A stretch of 64,000 nucleotides of DNA from Tretioscincus oriximinensis (taxonomy: Eukaryota > Chordata > Lepidosauria > Squamata > Gymnophthalmidae): positions 1,062,434 through 1,126,433 of the forward strand of contig JAJVDF010000165.1 of assembly GCA_022410635.1 (NCBI GenBank). The letters are read 5' to 3'. A program made the translations under genes and the position numbers. Shown here piece after piece: positions 47,023-57,826 of the stretch. The notes below the pieces were generated by a model that did no database searches, was not told where the DNA came from, and saw only the letters and a list, made by a program, of their open reading frames with translations. How positions within the stretch are numbered: position 1 is the first letter of the stretch; each line of letters starts with the position of its first letter.

Positions 47023-48212
47023 TATTCTGATTTCCTCTTGTGAGATATCCTCACTTTTATCTTGATTTTGTCATTTTTAAATCTCTTCTGCCTTGTGCAA
47101 TTGATTTCATTGTGCATCACATTGAGACTATAAGAACAGAGCACATAAAAATCCAGATAAATGAATGAATTTATTTAAGCCGAGGACACGGATGAGACTT
47201 ACAATAAAGAATTCTGAAGGTATAGATGGGTCCCTCAGCCAACTTCCTGTAAGCCGAAAAAATGTTTCCTGTAGCCGAGACTAGGCACAGATTGACTAAA
47301 GAGGCTCCCTCCCAGGGCTAGCTGCAGTATAGGCCGGGAGCTATAATTCACAGGGCAGGACACCACCCAGGCTGGACAGAAGATGTTTTTATTTATTTAA
47401 TTGTTTTTATTTGGACCCAAAATATCTCATCAAGGAAGCTATAGAAAAACAATTACAGCAATTAATTGCCTGTTGAAAGCCATTTTAATTGATGAGAACA
47501 ATTAAATTAATTAATTAATTTGACTTGAAAATAGTGACATTAAGTGAAACATACAAGAAAGAAGGCATCGTCAGACGAAGCAACTGCCACAAAGCGCCCT
47601 CTTGAAGATGGAGGGTGAACAAGAAAGCTAAAAACTGGAAATTCCAAAACTGATATCACAGCCCCTCAAGTCATAGGGATTTGGGGGGGATTCCCCTACT
47701 AAAAACGGATTAAAGTTATTTGAATAACTTCTACTTTCAGTCCACTCCTGAGAGCAAGACCCATTTCTTCAACCTGTAGAGCCAAATTCTTTAACCTGTA
47801 AAGCCATAGACTATTTCTGGTAGTGGAGAAAACTTTCAGCTCTGGGCAAGGAAAAGGAGGGCAGGGGTTTCTAAACCACCTGTGGGTGGGATGTTCCAGC
47901 CATCTTATCCCAATTAAGTTGACCCTGCCTAGTCTCCTTTTAAAATGTCACTTGTTTGCAGTCACACTTTAGAAAAAGGAGGATGCAGGACAATAATGGG
48001 AAGGGTGCTTCAATGAAAACAATCAGGCTCATATTTTTTAAAATATGTGTGCTTTTCTAATTTGGAGAGGACATGATTATAGTACTCTCTTTTTAACATG
48101 CTCTCTTGCATAATTATGTAATTGCACAATTACATAATCTCTCAGGGAAGATTTTTTTAAAAATAGTGTCATCGCAAGCTCCCTTTCCCCACTGCTGTCG
48201 GAAGAGCCTGCA
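47023..48212. other. no gene seen
   Basis: No supported gene. Includes TTAATTAATTAATT near 47509-47520. Confidence 0.45.
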
Positions 48213-48640
48213 GGGCTTGTAGCTACCATAGGGAAAGCCGGGGCACTGCCCTGGGGCCCCCAGGGTCAGGGGTCCCCAGGGCCTGGCCGTTTGTAAAATA
48301 AAAAATTAAATGTTCAGGCTTCTGGGGCTCCACTTTGTTTATCTGCCTCAAGACCCCTGGGACTCTAGCTACACCACAGAAAGGCAGGGAGAGGGTGGAA
48401 AAAGTTCAGTCCAGGAACTGTCTACGGCATTTAAAAAGTTGGAAAAAGTTCTCTCTTTTTCCATCTTTTGTCTGCCTTTTAGTGGTGTAGCTAGACTCTC
48501 AGGGGCCTTGGGGCAGATAATGTGGGGCTCCATAACCCTGAAAAATTAAAAAAAATATTTTACAGACAGCCAGGCCCCCAGGGACCCTTTACCCTGGGGT
48601 CCCAGAGCACTGCCCCAGCTTTTCAGGGGATGTAGGGAAA
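48213..48640. mobile_element. two GTGGTGTAGCTA-family MITE copies in tandem
   Basis: The first (about 48213-48380, inverted) ends CTCTAGCTACACCAC. The second (about 48480-48640) begins AGTGGTGTAGCTAGACTC. Both carry GGGGCAGATAA-type and CCAGGCCC/GGGGTCCC segments like 11289-11445. Outer borders are approximate. Confidence 0.5.
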
Positions 48641-48824
48641 AAAAGTTTTTTCCTGTCCTGTCCTTTTGAGTATTGGTTGGGCAGTTTTCATTCCTCATTC
48701 TTCATAGTTATGGAATGTGGTGAATCTTCTCCCCACAATATCTGAGGGATACGGTGCACTGAAAATAGCTCTTTCTTATTGCAGTGAAAGGCTGTTGGAC
48801 TCTGTGTATATGCAGAAGACATGG

Positions 48825-48960
48825 CCCTGTGCACACAGAGGCTTATTCTGGGTGACATCTTGGGATAAGAGCTTGGTCCATCCACTAGCATGTAGATGGC
48901 AGACTCCTGCTATGAGGTATAGCCCAGGATAAGGCTTCATGTGGACAGGGCCTATAAAAC
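48825..48960. mobile_element. imperfect palindromic MITE (GGCTTATTCTGGG)
   Basis: GAGGCTTATTCTGGGTGACA at the left and GCCCAGGATAAGGCTTC at the right, with CTGTGCACACAG / TGTGGACAGGG outside. Diverged relatives are near 1890, 34800, 36920 and 46680. Confidence 0.4.
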
Positions 48961-49402
48961 CTACACCCCAAGAATAGTTGGGAGATCAGTGGTGTACCAC
49001 TAGAACCATGCCTAGTACAATTTCTGCACCAGGAGGTGCCCCAAGCTAAAGGCTTAAACAGCCTGAGTGTTTCCTGAAAGGCCTTATGGACTAGGGCCTC
49101 CTAGGGACCTAGTATGGTTCCTCCAGAAGTTTCACAGTATCTTGACTATGGATGCTTTGCCCATTTTTTCAGTATTCTCCAGCATCATACCGATTTTTCA
49201 GATTTGCTAATACACATACTCTGGTTCTCCAGATAATGAAACAAAATCTGGAAGTGTTCCGTGGAGGCCATCGGAGGTCTCTGAGCATGCTGATGGAGAT
49301 ATGGAAGCTGGCACAGATAATTTTGTGATCCACTGAATGCTCACAGTATCTTCAGTATTGTTAGATTTCCTTCAATGAAAAATTAAAATCCATTGGTTTT
49401 AA

Positions 49403-49700
49403 ATACACTGCTCAGAACAATTAAGGGAACACTTAGTGTTACACTGTTATGTTAACATGTTCCCTTAATTGTTTTGAGCATAGGCTGACCAGGTGACCAC
49501 ATTTTGGAGGAGTTGAAAATCCGTTTTTGGGATGCCTCTCAGTTTTTTCTGAGGAAAAAAAATTAAAAACAAAAAGTTTTCCAAAAAAATTTTTGAAAAT
49601 ATTTTCCTCAGAAAAAACTGGGAGGCACCCCAAAAATGGTTTTTCAACACATACACCCAAAAAAGGAGTCATCTGGTCAGCCTATTTGAGCGGTATATAT
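49403..49700. mobile_element. ATACTGCTCA-type palindromic MITE split by a later MITE
   Basis: 49403-49480 is a relative of the 88-nt palindrome (ATACACTGCTCAGAACAATT ... AATTGTTTTGAGCA). Its last bases reappear after the insertion as TTTGAGCGGTATATAT (49685-49700). Confidence 0.75.
49481..49684. mobile_element. foldback MITE, TAGGCTGACCAG family, copy 3, nested
   Basis: Ends TAGGCTGACCAGGTGACC and the inverse ATCTGGTCAGCCTA, palindromic interior. The flanks TTTGAGCA (49473-49480) and TTTGAGCG (49685-49692) form an 8-bp duplication with one mismatch, pointing to the hAT superfamily. Confidence 0.75.
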
Positions 49701-50575
49701 AAGAGTAAACATTCCTGCCGGTACTCCCTACATTTATTCTTCTTAATAAAAAATACATGCTTTGAAAGTTGTGAATCTACATTGGTATAACAATTCGTTC
49801 AGATAAAGATCAGTTGTATTAAATGGATATAGTTTGCACTCCTGCACATATTTTAGCAAGATGTAGCTCACTGTCTACAATGTGCAAAAATAGCACTTAG
49901 CAATTGACAGGCCTCTGGAATACACACGAGTTACACGCAGAAATTCTTTATTACTTTATTAGCAAGTAATTTCCATTATTGCCCTGATTGTCTGCTGGTG
50001 AGCTATTTAATTCGTTTACAAAAAGGAACTAAAGCAACAAGTGACATTCTATTCTAAAAACAGGCATGAAAATAATTTAGACTGTAATGTCTGCTTCATA
50101 TCTTGCTTAGTGCAAATCTGAATGTTCATATCTGTTTATCCAATCAGCCTACCGTAGCCTGGCTGGAAACTTAGGCTCAATTTGCTTTGCTGATGTGATT
50201 TATTTTTGCATCCGTTATACAGTGTACAGTAATTGTTCATTGAGGTTTTTTCCTTTAACATTTTCCTTCCCACAAGGATATTTTAGCAAAGGTAGCAGAA
50301 GTCATCTGCTTTTACATTTAACAAAGGCCTTCTGGTAGGGGTAGAGACACGTAGGAGGAAATGATGGGAGCTCCTGGAAACAAAATATTTGACCGGGAGC
50401 CCAAAAATCTCGGTGGAATTGTGTTTATCGTGCATGCAAAGCATGTGCAAGATTTTTATGAGATCGCTTCCTGGGTGTGACAGGAAGTGATGTCACTCCA
50501 GGAGTGCCATTTCCTGGAACTGCATGCCAGAAGTGACATTAAAATGATGTCACTTCCAGAAAAATGTCTGCGTCC
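49701..50575. other. no gene seen
   Basis: AT-rich. 50460-50565 holds repeated GGAAGTGATGTCACTCC and AATGATGTCACTTCC units, CRE-like palindromes that probably belong to a repeat. Confidence 0.4.
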
Positions 50576-50942
50576 AGGTGGGACAAATTTTCCACAAGAT
50601 CTAAGATTAAAGATTACGTTATCTCTCGTACTAGTACTGCTACCGAGACTGGTTAGAGAGCCTTCCCTACGATGGCTCTCACTCTCTGTAATAGCCTCCC
50701 CCTAGAGGCTGGCCAGGTGCCTACACTGTAAAGCTTTCAGTGCATGATAAAAGCATAGCTCTTTATCCAGGTTTTCAACTCTTAGTTTCCTCTGTATTCT
50801 GTCCTTCCAGTGAGGATAGGTGGGTTGGAGGGAATGACCTTTTAAAAACTTTTTATTGATGATGTTGATGATGAATGATGATGAAGAATGATGAAGGACA
50901 ATGGAGGATGAAGGACAATGGATGATGAATGATGATGGACGG

Positions 50943-51026
<84 letters not shown>

Positions 51027-51095
51027 ACCCTGTTCCAGGCACTGGGACGTATGGTGAAGGGCAGGATATAAATCACCAACTAAAATAAATAAACA
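50576..51095 (+). mobile_element. L2-like LINE 3' region with ATG microsatellite
   Basis: Contains AGAGAGCCTTCCCTACGATG, CTCCCCCTAGAGGCTGG, a GATG-rich stretch with about 27 ATG units (50942-51024), and the tail GAAGGGCAGGATATAAATCA with AAATAAATAA. Confidence 0.6.
50942..51024 (+). repeat. (ATG)n microsatellite
   Basis: About 83 bp of ATG/GAT units. The poly-His and poly-Ser minus-strand frames across it are artefacts. Confidence 0.93.
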
Positions 51096-52979
51096 ACGAG
51101 GAGTTTGTGTTTTCAAATTCAGGTTCACTGTAAATCCACCAACCATATAAAAACAAAAATATCTGTGTGGTTATAGCATGGTTTATGAGAAACCACAAGG
51201 CTATATCAGCCCCTCTGAAGTTAGTTTAAAAGGGAAGTAAACTGACGCCAGGACATGCAGACGAGAAGATTTTACTATGGAAGTAGATTTATTAATTTTG
51301 GGGGGAAAAAATCATGAAAATATAGGAATGTTTTAAGATTTTAGTTCCAAATCGGTATTTGCCAACCTTTCACAGTGATTTTGTAGCAGTTCTGCTATTG
51401 CAAAAATCATTTTAATTACTTTCAGAAGTTCCACCTGTGGCCTTCCCAAGAGGTTCTGGAGGGGCAGGCCTCTATTAATCCAGTGTCATTCGGCAACCAC
51501 ATACAGTACTTGGAAGGTCCCCTAAAAGGCAATTAAACCCATATTTTCCATACAATTTGGAAAGCGTTTGCAAAAGAGTTCTTTCCATAGAATGCAGCTG
51601 AGCCCACAGAAGGCACCATAAATGATGCTGTAAACAACTCTGATGACACTTTTAACATGCAAGGTCAAGGAGTAATCATGCAGTGATAAAGGTGTCAGTA
51701 GCAAATTATGAAACCTCTAGTTCAAAGTTTTCCAAAAAGAACAAAGGAAATAAGCAGCAGTAAGCCATAAAATATGTGTTAAGACAGAGCACCGTGAGGC
51801 TATGGTTACACACATGGTTTTAAAACAGCTTCAGTTCTCCTGAAGAACAAGGCTAAAATCCAAGTATTTATAGTTTTCACTCCAATTCTTCAGGACTAAA
51901 GAATTTAAAAGTACTGTATATGTGTCATTGGGTCTAAATTTAGTATTGAAACTGCCTTGTTTTTCCTGCGGGATGATTTTATCAAGGGAAATAAAACTAA
52001 GGGAGTACTATTCTTTTGATTAGCTTAGATTTCTCAACAACTTTTGATATCGTTGATCATGGTGTCCTTCTAGAATACAGGGTTACCACAAAAATCAGGA
52101 CAGCTTTTTTCCCCCAGCTTTAATGGGTGAACGTCCACCAGATGTAGCTTATAATGCTTGCAGCATCGGGGGGGGGGGGGGGACTTTTCCACACTGATTA
52201 GCGCTGGGTGCAATTAGGATTCCAATCTCCTATGATGAAATTGGCATTGATGAGTACATCTAGAAGGTATTATAGATATTTTTTAGAACTGACAACTTCA
52301 TTCCCTTTGGCACAGATTGTTGAAACAACGCTGTCCTGTTTTTCCAGTTCGTTTTAATCCTACAAAGTTAAGTTTTGTCTTGAAATTACACAAAAACAAC
52401 CTATTGTAAAAACACGATGGAAAAGCACAATATATAAAAATGGATTTATGAAACAAAACTAAGTATATGTGTGAAATAGTTAGCTCTATACCTTTGGATG
52501 CATTTTTAGTTATATCAACACATATGAAACATACATACACCAAAGACCATGCGTAATAATATATTTCCATTTGAGCCAGCTGAAAGCTAAAGGTAGTGAA
52601 TCAGCTTCCTTTCATCTTTTACTCCTCCTATATTCACATACCTTATGATGGTAAAAATATCATACTGTAGAATTTAAATATATGACAATTTGCTGTCTTT
52701 TAACTGCCTACCAAAAGGTGTTACCTGGCAGCTTGTGTTTATTTGACCTAGTTTGATTTAATTTCTTTTCTTTTTTGATTTCTAGTACATCAAACAGAGG
52801 TGCTGCTATGGAAAAATCATGGACACTTGCTGGATGGTAGTTTTTGCTTCTCTATTATAGCTTACGTAGTGAGTGATATATATTCGATAACAACTCTGAT
52901 CTACATTATGAGACAAGATGAATTATCTTCACCTTCATGATCTTTAGCAGACCTGTTATTCCATACCTGCCCACACCTC
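51096..52979. other. no gene seen
   Basis: AT-rich, with a 15-G run at 52168-52182 and a possible MITE end CAGGGTTACCACAAAAATCAG near 52078. No gene evidence. Confidence 0.45.
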
Positions 52980-53215
52980 CCATAAGAACATAAGAGGAGC
53001 CCTGCTGAATAGGGCTGCACCCTGTCTCACACAGCACAATTGCTCCTGGTCAGTCAGTTTCAATTAGAAAAATGCAAATGGGGCTTCAGGAATACTGTCG
53101 GTTGTTGTGTCCAGGATTCATCCTAATAGCCATTGATACAATTGGCTGCCATGAATTTATCTAATCCTATCCTAGGATCCCACACTCCTCAAGCATTTAG
53201 CAAGTCTTGGGTTTT
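52980..53215 (-). mobile_element. older CR1 3' end
   Basis: CCATAAGAACATAAGAGGAG followed by a diverged CR1 3' region (ATGAATTTATCTAATCCTAT), running to about 53215. Confidence 0.55.
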
Positions 53216-53693
53216 ATCTAGTTTGGAATTCCAGGAGTGGTACATTAATCCTGGTTGTGTTTAACTGATAATACTTGTTGCCTTATTGATAGGCATAAAA
53301 ACAATAATTGCTCACTTTGCTATAGTGTTTTTTTTATTTTGAAAGTTGGCTAGGTCCATTTTCAGCCCAGATTGTAATAACACAACAACAAAATGGCATG
53401 CTGTTTTCTTTCAGGATCATTAAATTCAGAAAATCCACGTTTCGGTTACATAATATGAGGATAAAATGACTAGTCACTTGGCTGATGTAGTCTCCCTTAA
53501 ATTAGACTTAAACTGGATTAAAAAAGAAAAGGAAAATGTAGGTGTGAATGCAGAGTTGCCATACTGATTCCATGTCAGGGTCTAACAGCTTTAATCATTG
53601 TGTGATTAAATTGATTCATACAGGTACTCAGATGAAGTTTCCTCTGCTACTGCATTATAGGCAGCAAACTTCCTATCAGCAGCAAATATTTAT

Positions 53694-54345
53694 TTATTTA
53701 CATTTTTATACCACCCTGTAGCCGAAGGTCTCAGGGTAGTTAACAAAAAACCCACAATTAACATGTTAAAAACAGCCACATCTAAAAAATAGGGAACGGA
53801 CATCAATTTCTCAGCCAAAAGCAAGGCCAAAGAGGTGCGTCTTCAAGCGTTTTCTGAATGCGCAAAGAGATGGTGATTGATGCACATTGAGCTGGAGACT
53901 ATTCCATAGCCTGGGGCTGCAACAGGGAAGGCCCTATCCTGGGTTCCGGCCCTCTCTGCCACAAAGGGATGTGGTACAGTCAGGAGGGACTTCCTTGCAG
54001 ATCTTAGAGCATGGGCAGGCTCATATGGGAGAAGGTGTTCCTTTAGATATTTTTGGATCTCTCTATAGCAGGGGTGGGCAATTAATTTTTCCCAAGGGGC
54101 CGCATGAGAAATTGGGGTGGTTTTAGAGGGTCGGATTAATATAGTTAACTCAGTTCTACCCAATACTGTATATAACTCTGAGCTAAGAGGGGCGGGGCGG
54201 TCAGAGACAGTAGGAGGGCTGCATGTGGCCCTCGGGCCGCCCCTTGCCCAGGTCTGCTCTATAGTAACCATTAAGCAAATGCTAGGTCTCTCAACCTACA
54301 TTGGATGGAAGCAATGGCGCTTTGCAGCTTTCTAAGGTGCCGGGA
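53694..54345 (-). mobile_element. L2-like LINE 3' end, interrupted by a hAT MITE
   Basis: Tail TTTATTTACATTTTTATACC, GTAGCCGAAGGTCTCAGGG, then AAGAGGTGCGTCTTCAAGCG and GGAGACTATTCCATAGCCTG. It resumes after the MITE insertion at 54265. The same family and orientation as 6318-7010. Confidence 0.6.
54061..54264. mobile_element. hAT-like MITE with perfect 8-bp duplication
   Basis: Element 54069-54256 starts CAGGGGTGGGCAATTAATTT and ends GCCGCCCCTTGCCCAGGTCTG. It is flanked by CTCTATAG at 54061-54068 and 54257-54264. The ends and the 8-bp duplication fit the hAT superfamily. Confidence 0.85.
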
Positions 54346-54418
54346 ACTGGACCCACTACTTTGAAATGTATTTTGGCCATTTATGCCCCTCAGGAAAGGA
54401 GCTATTTATCTAGACTTT

Positions 54419-55370
54419 TATAGAGCTCTTTTGGATACTACTAAACCTCCTCCCATGATGCTCAAACAGATGTGGAAAGAGGATTGTGAACTTCAGATAG
54501 ATGAAGCCACTGGGGGCTCATACCCACCAAACTCTATACAGCTCACAAGCTGATCGTGAACTCTCACTTAAAATATTATATGGGTGATATAGAACTCATC
54601 TATCACTATCTAAGATTTTCAAAGGGCATAATCCACATTGCTGGCATGGCTGTGGGAATTGAGGCACATACATTCATATGTGGTGGACTCCTCCGATGGT
54701 GGGTTTTGGTCTGATGTTCAGTCTGTTTTTAATCAAATTCTGGACATGGTGTTTCTACTTAGCCCTGCCTTGGTTTTTATCTATTTATTCGGAGACAATG
54801 TGAAATTAACACATTGAAACCTAATCAAATCTATGCTGACTGAAGCGAAGTTTGAAGTGGCTGTCCACTGGGAAACTGCCCACAAAATGGATAGGAAGGG
54901 CTGGTTTAAAAGGATCAGACAAGTGACAATTCATGAATTGATTCCCAACTGGCCAAAATGCCAAGTATCTTGACTCAATTGAACTTTTCAAACAAGTGGG
55001 GGGGCTTTTTCAGGTTTATCCACAACAATATTTTACCGTCTGTCTTCTCACCACAATGTTTATATCTATACGAGAAGTTGAGAACTACTTTCTCCTTCCT
55101 TCCATCGAAATGAATCCAACAGACGGTGCACATTTTGAACTCAGTGTTTCTTTAAAAGTACTATGTGGATCCAGTTTCAGCACTAAATTTTGATATTACC
55201 TCAATTGTTTACAATTTATGACTCACTGTGAAGTTACAAGTTTATGCCCAGTTATTGTTATTGGCGACATCTATCCCAAAGCAACTGTTGGCTTGGGAAG
55301 AGAGAACAGTTTATGTTGCTTTGTACCTGTACTGTTTGCAAATAAAAGAATTTTTTTTAAAAAAAAAAAC
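54419..55370 (+). pseudogene. L1 LINE ORF2 C-terminal fragment and 3' end
   Basis: Degraded coding sequence with HCWHGCGNCGTYIHMWWTPP near 54640-54700 (the L1 ORF2 Cys/His-WW motif), followed by VGFWSDVQSVFNQILDM and a 3' region. It ends with AATAAA at 55341-55346 and an A-rich tail to about 55370. Several stops break it. Its end lies about 260 bp before the COG2 start codon. Confidence 0.65.
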
Positions 55371-55379
55371 TGGTCTCTG

Positions 55380-55631
55380 TGATCGCTTGCTGCCGTTTAC
55401 TCTACTCTTTTCCCGGTCGTTGCTGCAGTGGAAGCACGAGGCCGCAAGGGGCCGCCCTCGAGCACCCAGAAGCTGCGACTGCCGCTGCTCTAGGGTAGCA
55501 CCGCCCCAGTCCTGGCGGAAGTGCGCGCGCGTACATTTTGTGTCAATAGGGTCGAAGACCCGGAGAGGACGTGGCGGCGGCGGCGGGGGGCGCCGGGAAA
55601 AGGATCGAAGTTGCTGCCGCCGACTCTGATC
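55380..55631 (+). promoter_or_regulatory. COG2: COG2 promoter and 5' UTR in CpG island
   Basis: GC-rich, TATA-less sequence upstream of the start codon. It contains a GC box complement CCGCCCC (55501-55507), an ETS-type GCGGAAGTG (55515-55523) directly followed by an NRF1-like GTGCGCGCGCGT (55521-55532), and GGCGGCGGCGGC further on. ETS plus NRF1 sites are common in housekeeping promoters. CpG density stays high to about 56000. The initiation site is inferred to lie between about 55520 and 55600. Confidence 0.55.
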
Positions 55632-55703
55632 ATGGAAGCCTGGAACATGAACCTTCCCAGGGGGCCGGAAAACCTGTGCTTTGACAAGGACGAATTCATG
55701 AAG
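55632..55703 (+). CDS. COG2: COG2 coding exon 1
   Basis: 24 codons: MEAWNMNLP, then GPENLCFDKDEFMK. Human begins MEKSRMNLPKGPDTLCFDKD as I recall. The start has a strong Kozak context (A at -3, G at +4). Donor AAG|GTGAAG, phase 0. Reading on past the donor gives a non-homologous basic, glycine-rich tail, confirming the splice. Confidence 0.93.
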
Positions 55704-56171
55704 GTGAAGAGAAAGCACGGAGGAGGCCATGGCAGCAGGTTAAGGGAGCCCCGGCCGGGGGACCAGGGCAAGGGGAGGCAAAGGCATCCGGGGGCGCTTG
55801 GGGGGCTGCGAAGGAACTGGGGGCGCCTCAGGTAGGCCTCGTCCCCCTGCAAGCCCCCCAGGCTGCTGCGTGGCTTCGCTTCCGCCAGGGAGCAGCAAGG
55901 GAGGGGCCCAGGCTGGCTGGGCTGAGGCTGTCACAGGAGGCTCCCAAGGTGCTTTGACCTCCAGAATCCCCCTTTTCCTTGGCAAGCGCCCCAGCTTCCC
56001 TGCTGCAGCCCCTTTCAAACCCCTTAGTCAGTCCAGGATTTCCTAGGAGAACGTCCATTCCGTGCACCGGGCTGGAGGTTCAACCTGGCAGCAGACTGAG
56101 GTCCTTTGCATTTCATCTTTGCATCCCCCCAGGCAGGCAGGCAGAAATAGGGTCTTGCACCAGGCTGGATT

Positions 56172-56359
56172 ACATAAGAGCATAAGAAGAGCCATACTGG
56201 ATCAGGCCACAGCCCATCAAGTCCAGCATTCTGTGTCACACAGAGGCCCTCCAGATGCACCTGGGCAGTCCGAACAGAGGAAAGCAAAATATGCTCCTGT
56301 TCATGACTCCCTGCAAATGGTATCTCAGGAGACCTGCCTGTCGCTTCATCCTGGAGCAA
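56172..56359 (-). mobile_element. CR1 LINE 3' end in COG2 intron 1
   Basis: ACATAAGAGCATAAGAAGAG at the left, then the complement of the CR1 3' region to about 56359. Same subfamily as 6515-6811. Confidence 0.72.
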
Positions 56360-56934
56360 CAGATTAGAATAGACACCCCTGATCTTGGCTGTTGCTGCTG
56401 CTGGGCTGCCAGTAAATGCAAACAATCCATCTCCTGCTTCTTGTTCGGTCTGACACTCAAAGCATCTGGATGCTGCTTGCACCCATCCCTGTGCTCAGGG
56501 TTTTTTGAAAATGTTGGTTTTGAAAATGTTGATCTATGCTTAGCGTTTAGAAAGTGCTGTTCTTCAGAGTATGGAATCACACTAAATACAAATTTCTAGA
56601 AATATGCCGCATGCTTTTTTTTAAAAAAAAAAAAGTTTGCCATCATTTTTGCACTTTCTCGGTCATTAATGAAAAGCAGACAAGTTTTGCAAAATGCTCA
56701 TGATTCATTAGTGAAAAGTAGTGAACCAAACTACAGGGGGAAACAGATTGAAGTTCATTATTTAGGAATGAAGAAGGTTTAAAAGTAAACGTGTCATTGT
56801 GCCCTAGAAAAGAGTTTTTTTTCTTTTAGAAGTCATAGTAGGATTAGATCTCAAAGTCATATTTGTAGCTGTCTCCTTTTGGTGTGTGAGACATGTGAGT
56901 TTTTGTTCGACAAATTCAGAAGTGGATTTCAAAG

Positions 56935-57230
56935 AAATAGCCATATTAGTCAGGATCCAAAAAATGTAGCACTTTAGAGACAAACAAGAAATAGAATTTC
57001 AGAGAAATAGCCGTGTTAGTCTAGTAGAAAGCATCTGAAGAAGTAGACGTGTCTACGGAAGCTTATGCCACCCACTTTTCTCAAGTTAGTCTCAAAGTGC
57101 TGCTAGCTCCTTCTTTTGAAGAAATAGAATAAGTGGCTTGAGCTTACACAGATGAGCCTACTTTTTCAGATAAAGAAGCAGACTCGTCTATGATAAATGT
57201 CAGCTATTTATCTATGAGGTCTATCCTATT
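56935..57230 (+). mobile_element. older relative of the foldback retroposon, split by copy E
   Basis: TTTCAAAGAAATAGCCATAT, then GTAGCACTTTAGAGACAAAC before copy E. After it come AATAAGTGGCTTGAGCTTAC and ACTTTTTCAGATAAAGAAGC. These are diverged versions of the family leader, arm and motif regions. Borders are approximate. Confidence 0.5.
56986..57130 (+). mobile_element. foldback retroposon copy E (shortest, 121 bp)
   Basis: Element 56998-57118 between perfect 12-bp duplications AAGAAATAGAAT (56986-56997, 57119-57130). The leader TTCAGAGAAATAGCCGTGTT to GTAGAAA is joined directly to the right arm starting GCATCTGAAGAAG, so the whole left arm is missing. The hammerhead-like motif at 57031-57068 is complete except that the core GAAA reads GGAA. 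Confidence 0.85.
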
Positions 57231-57544
57231 TCTTATTAGTCACTAACATTCAGAAGTGCAATGGATTTCCTGCTCCTGATAGAGCTCTTTACAATATAAG
57301 ATCTTAACATAAGATTACATTTGTAATAATTCATAAAACTAATCCTAAAAGTTAAGTCACTAATGTTATAATATCCCCATTTCTGCTATTTCTGTTGTTG
57401 GAATCTCACTAGTACTTCCCATTGAGGAAGCAAAAAGCAGAATTTTCTATCCTAAATTCAGAGACAAATACCGTGCAGCAGCCTCAAATTCATGACTGGA
57501 ACAGGGTGCTTCCAGATGGAATCAAACTGTTGCTATTCATTTAT

Positions 57545-57826
57545 ATACAACATTGTTCTCATTAGCACACGGAAGGACTAGAAACAATGGGATGAAACTG
57601 CAAGGGAGTAGATTTAGATTAGATATCAGAAAAAAACTTTCTAACAATAAGAGTGATAAACCAGTGGAACAGGTTGCCACAGGGGGTGGTGAGTTCGCCT
57701 TCCCTGGAAGTCTTCAAACAGAGGCTGGACAGTCATCTGTCTGGGATGGTTTAATGAATCCTGCATCGAGCAGGGGGTTGGACCCGATGACCCTGGAGGT
57801 CCCTTCCAACTCTATGATTCTATGAT
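57545..57826 (+). pseudogene. CR1 LINE 3' fragment in COG2 intron 1
   Basis: Encodes AHGRTRNNGMKLQGSRFRLD, then frame-shifted KPVEQVATGGGEFAFPGSL. It ends CTATGATTCTATGAT. Same subfamily as 32600-33536. Confidence 0.82.

Noticed and set aside
50702..51146. poly-His and poly-Ser minus-strand frames
   Set aside because: Translations of the ATG microsatellite.
52168..52182. 15-G run as a G-quadruplex
   Set aside because: A single homopolymer without spaced G-tracts, and its length is uncertain, so there is no specific support.
55521..55835. continuation of COG2 exon 1 frame beyond 55703
   Set aside because: Residues after FMK are not homologous to COG2; the GT donor and the exon 2 match show it is intron.
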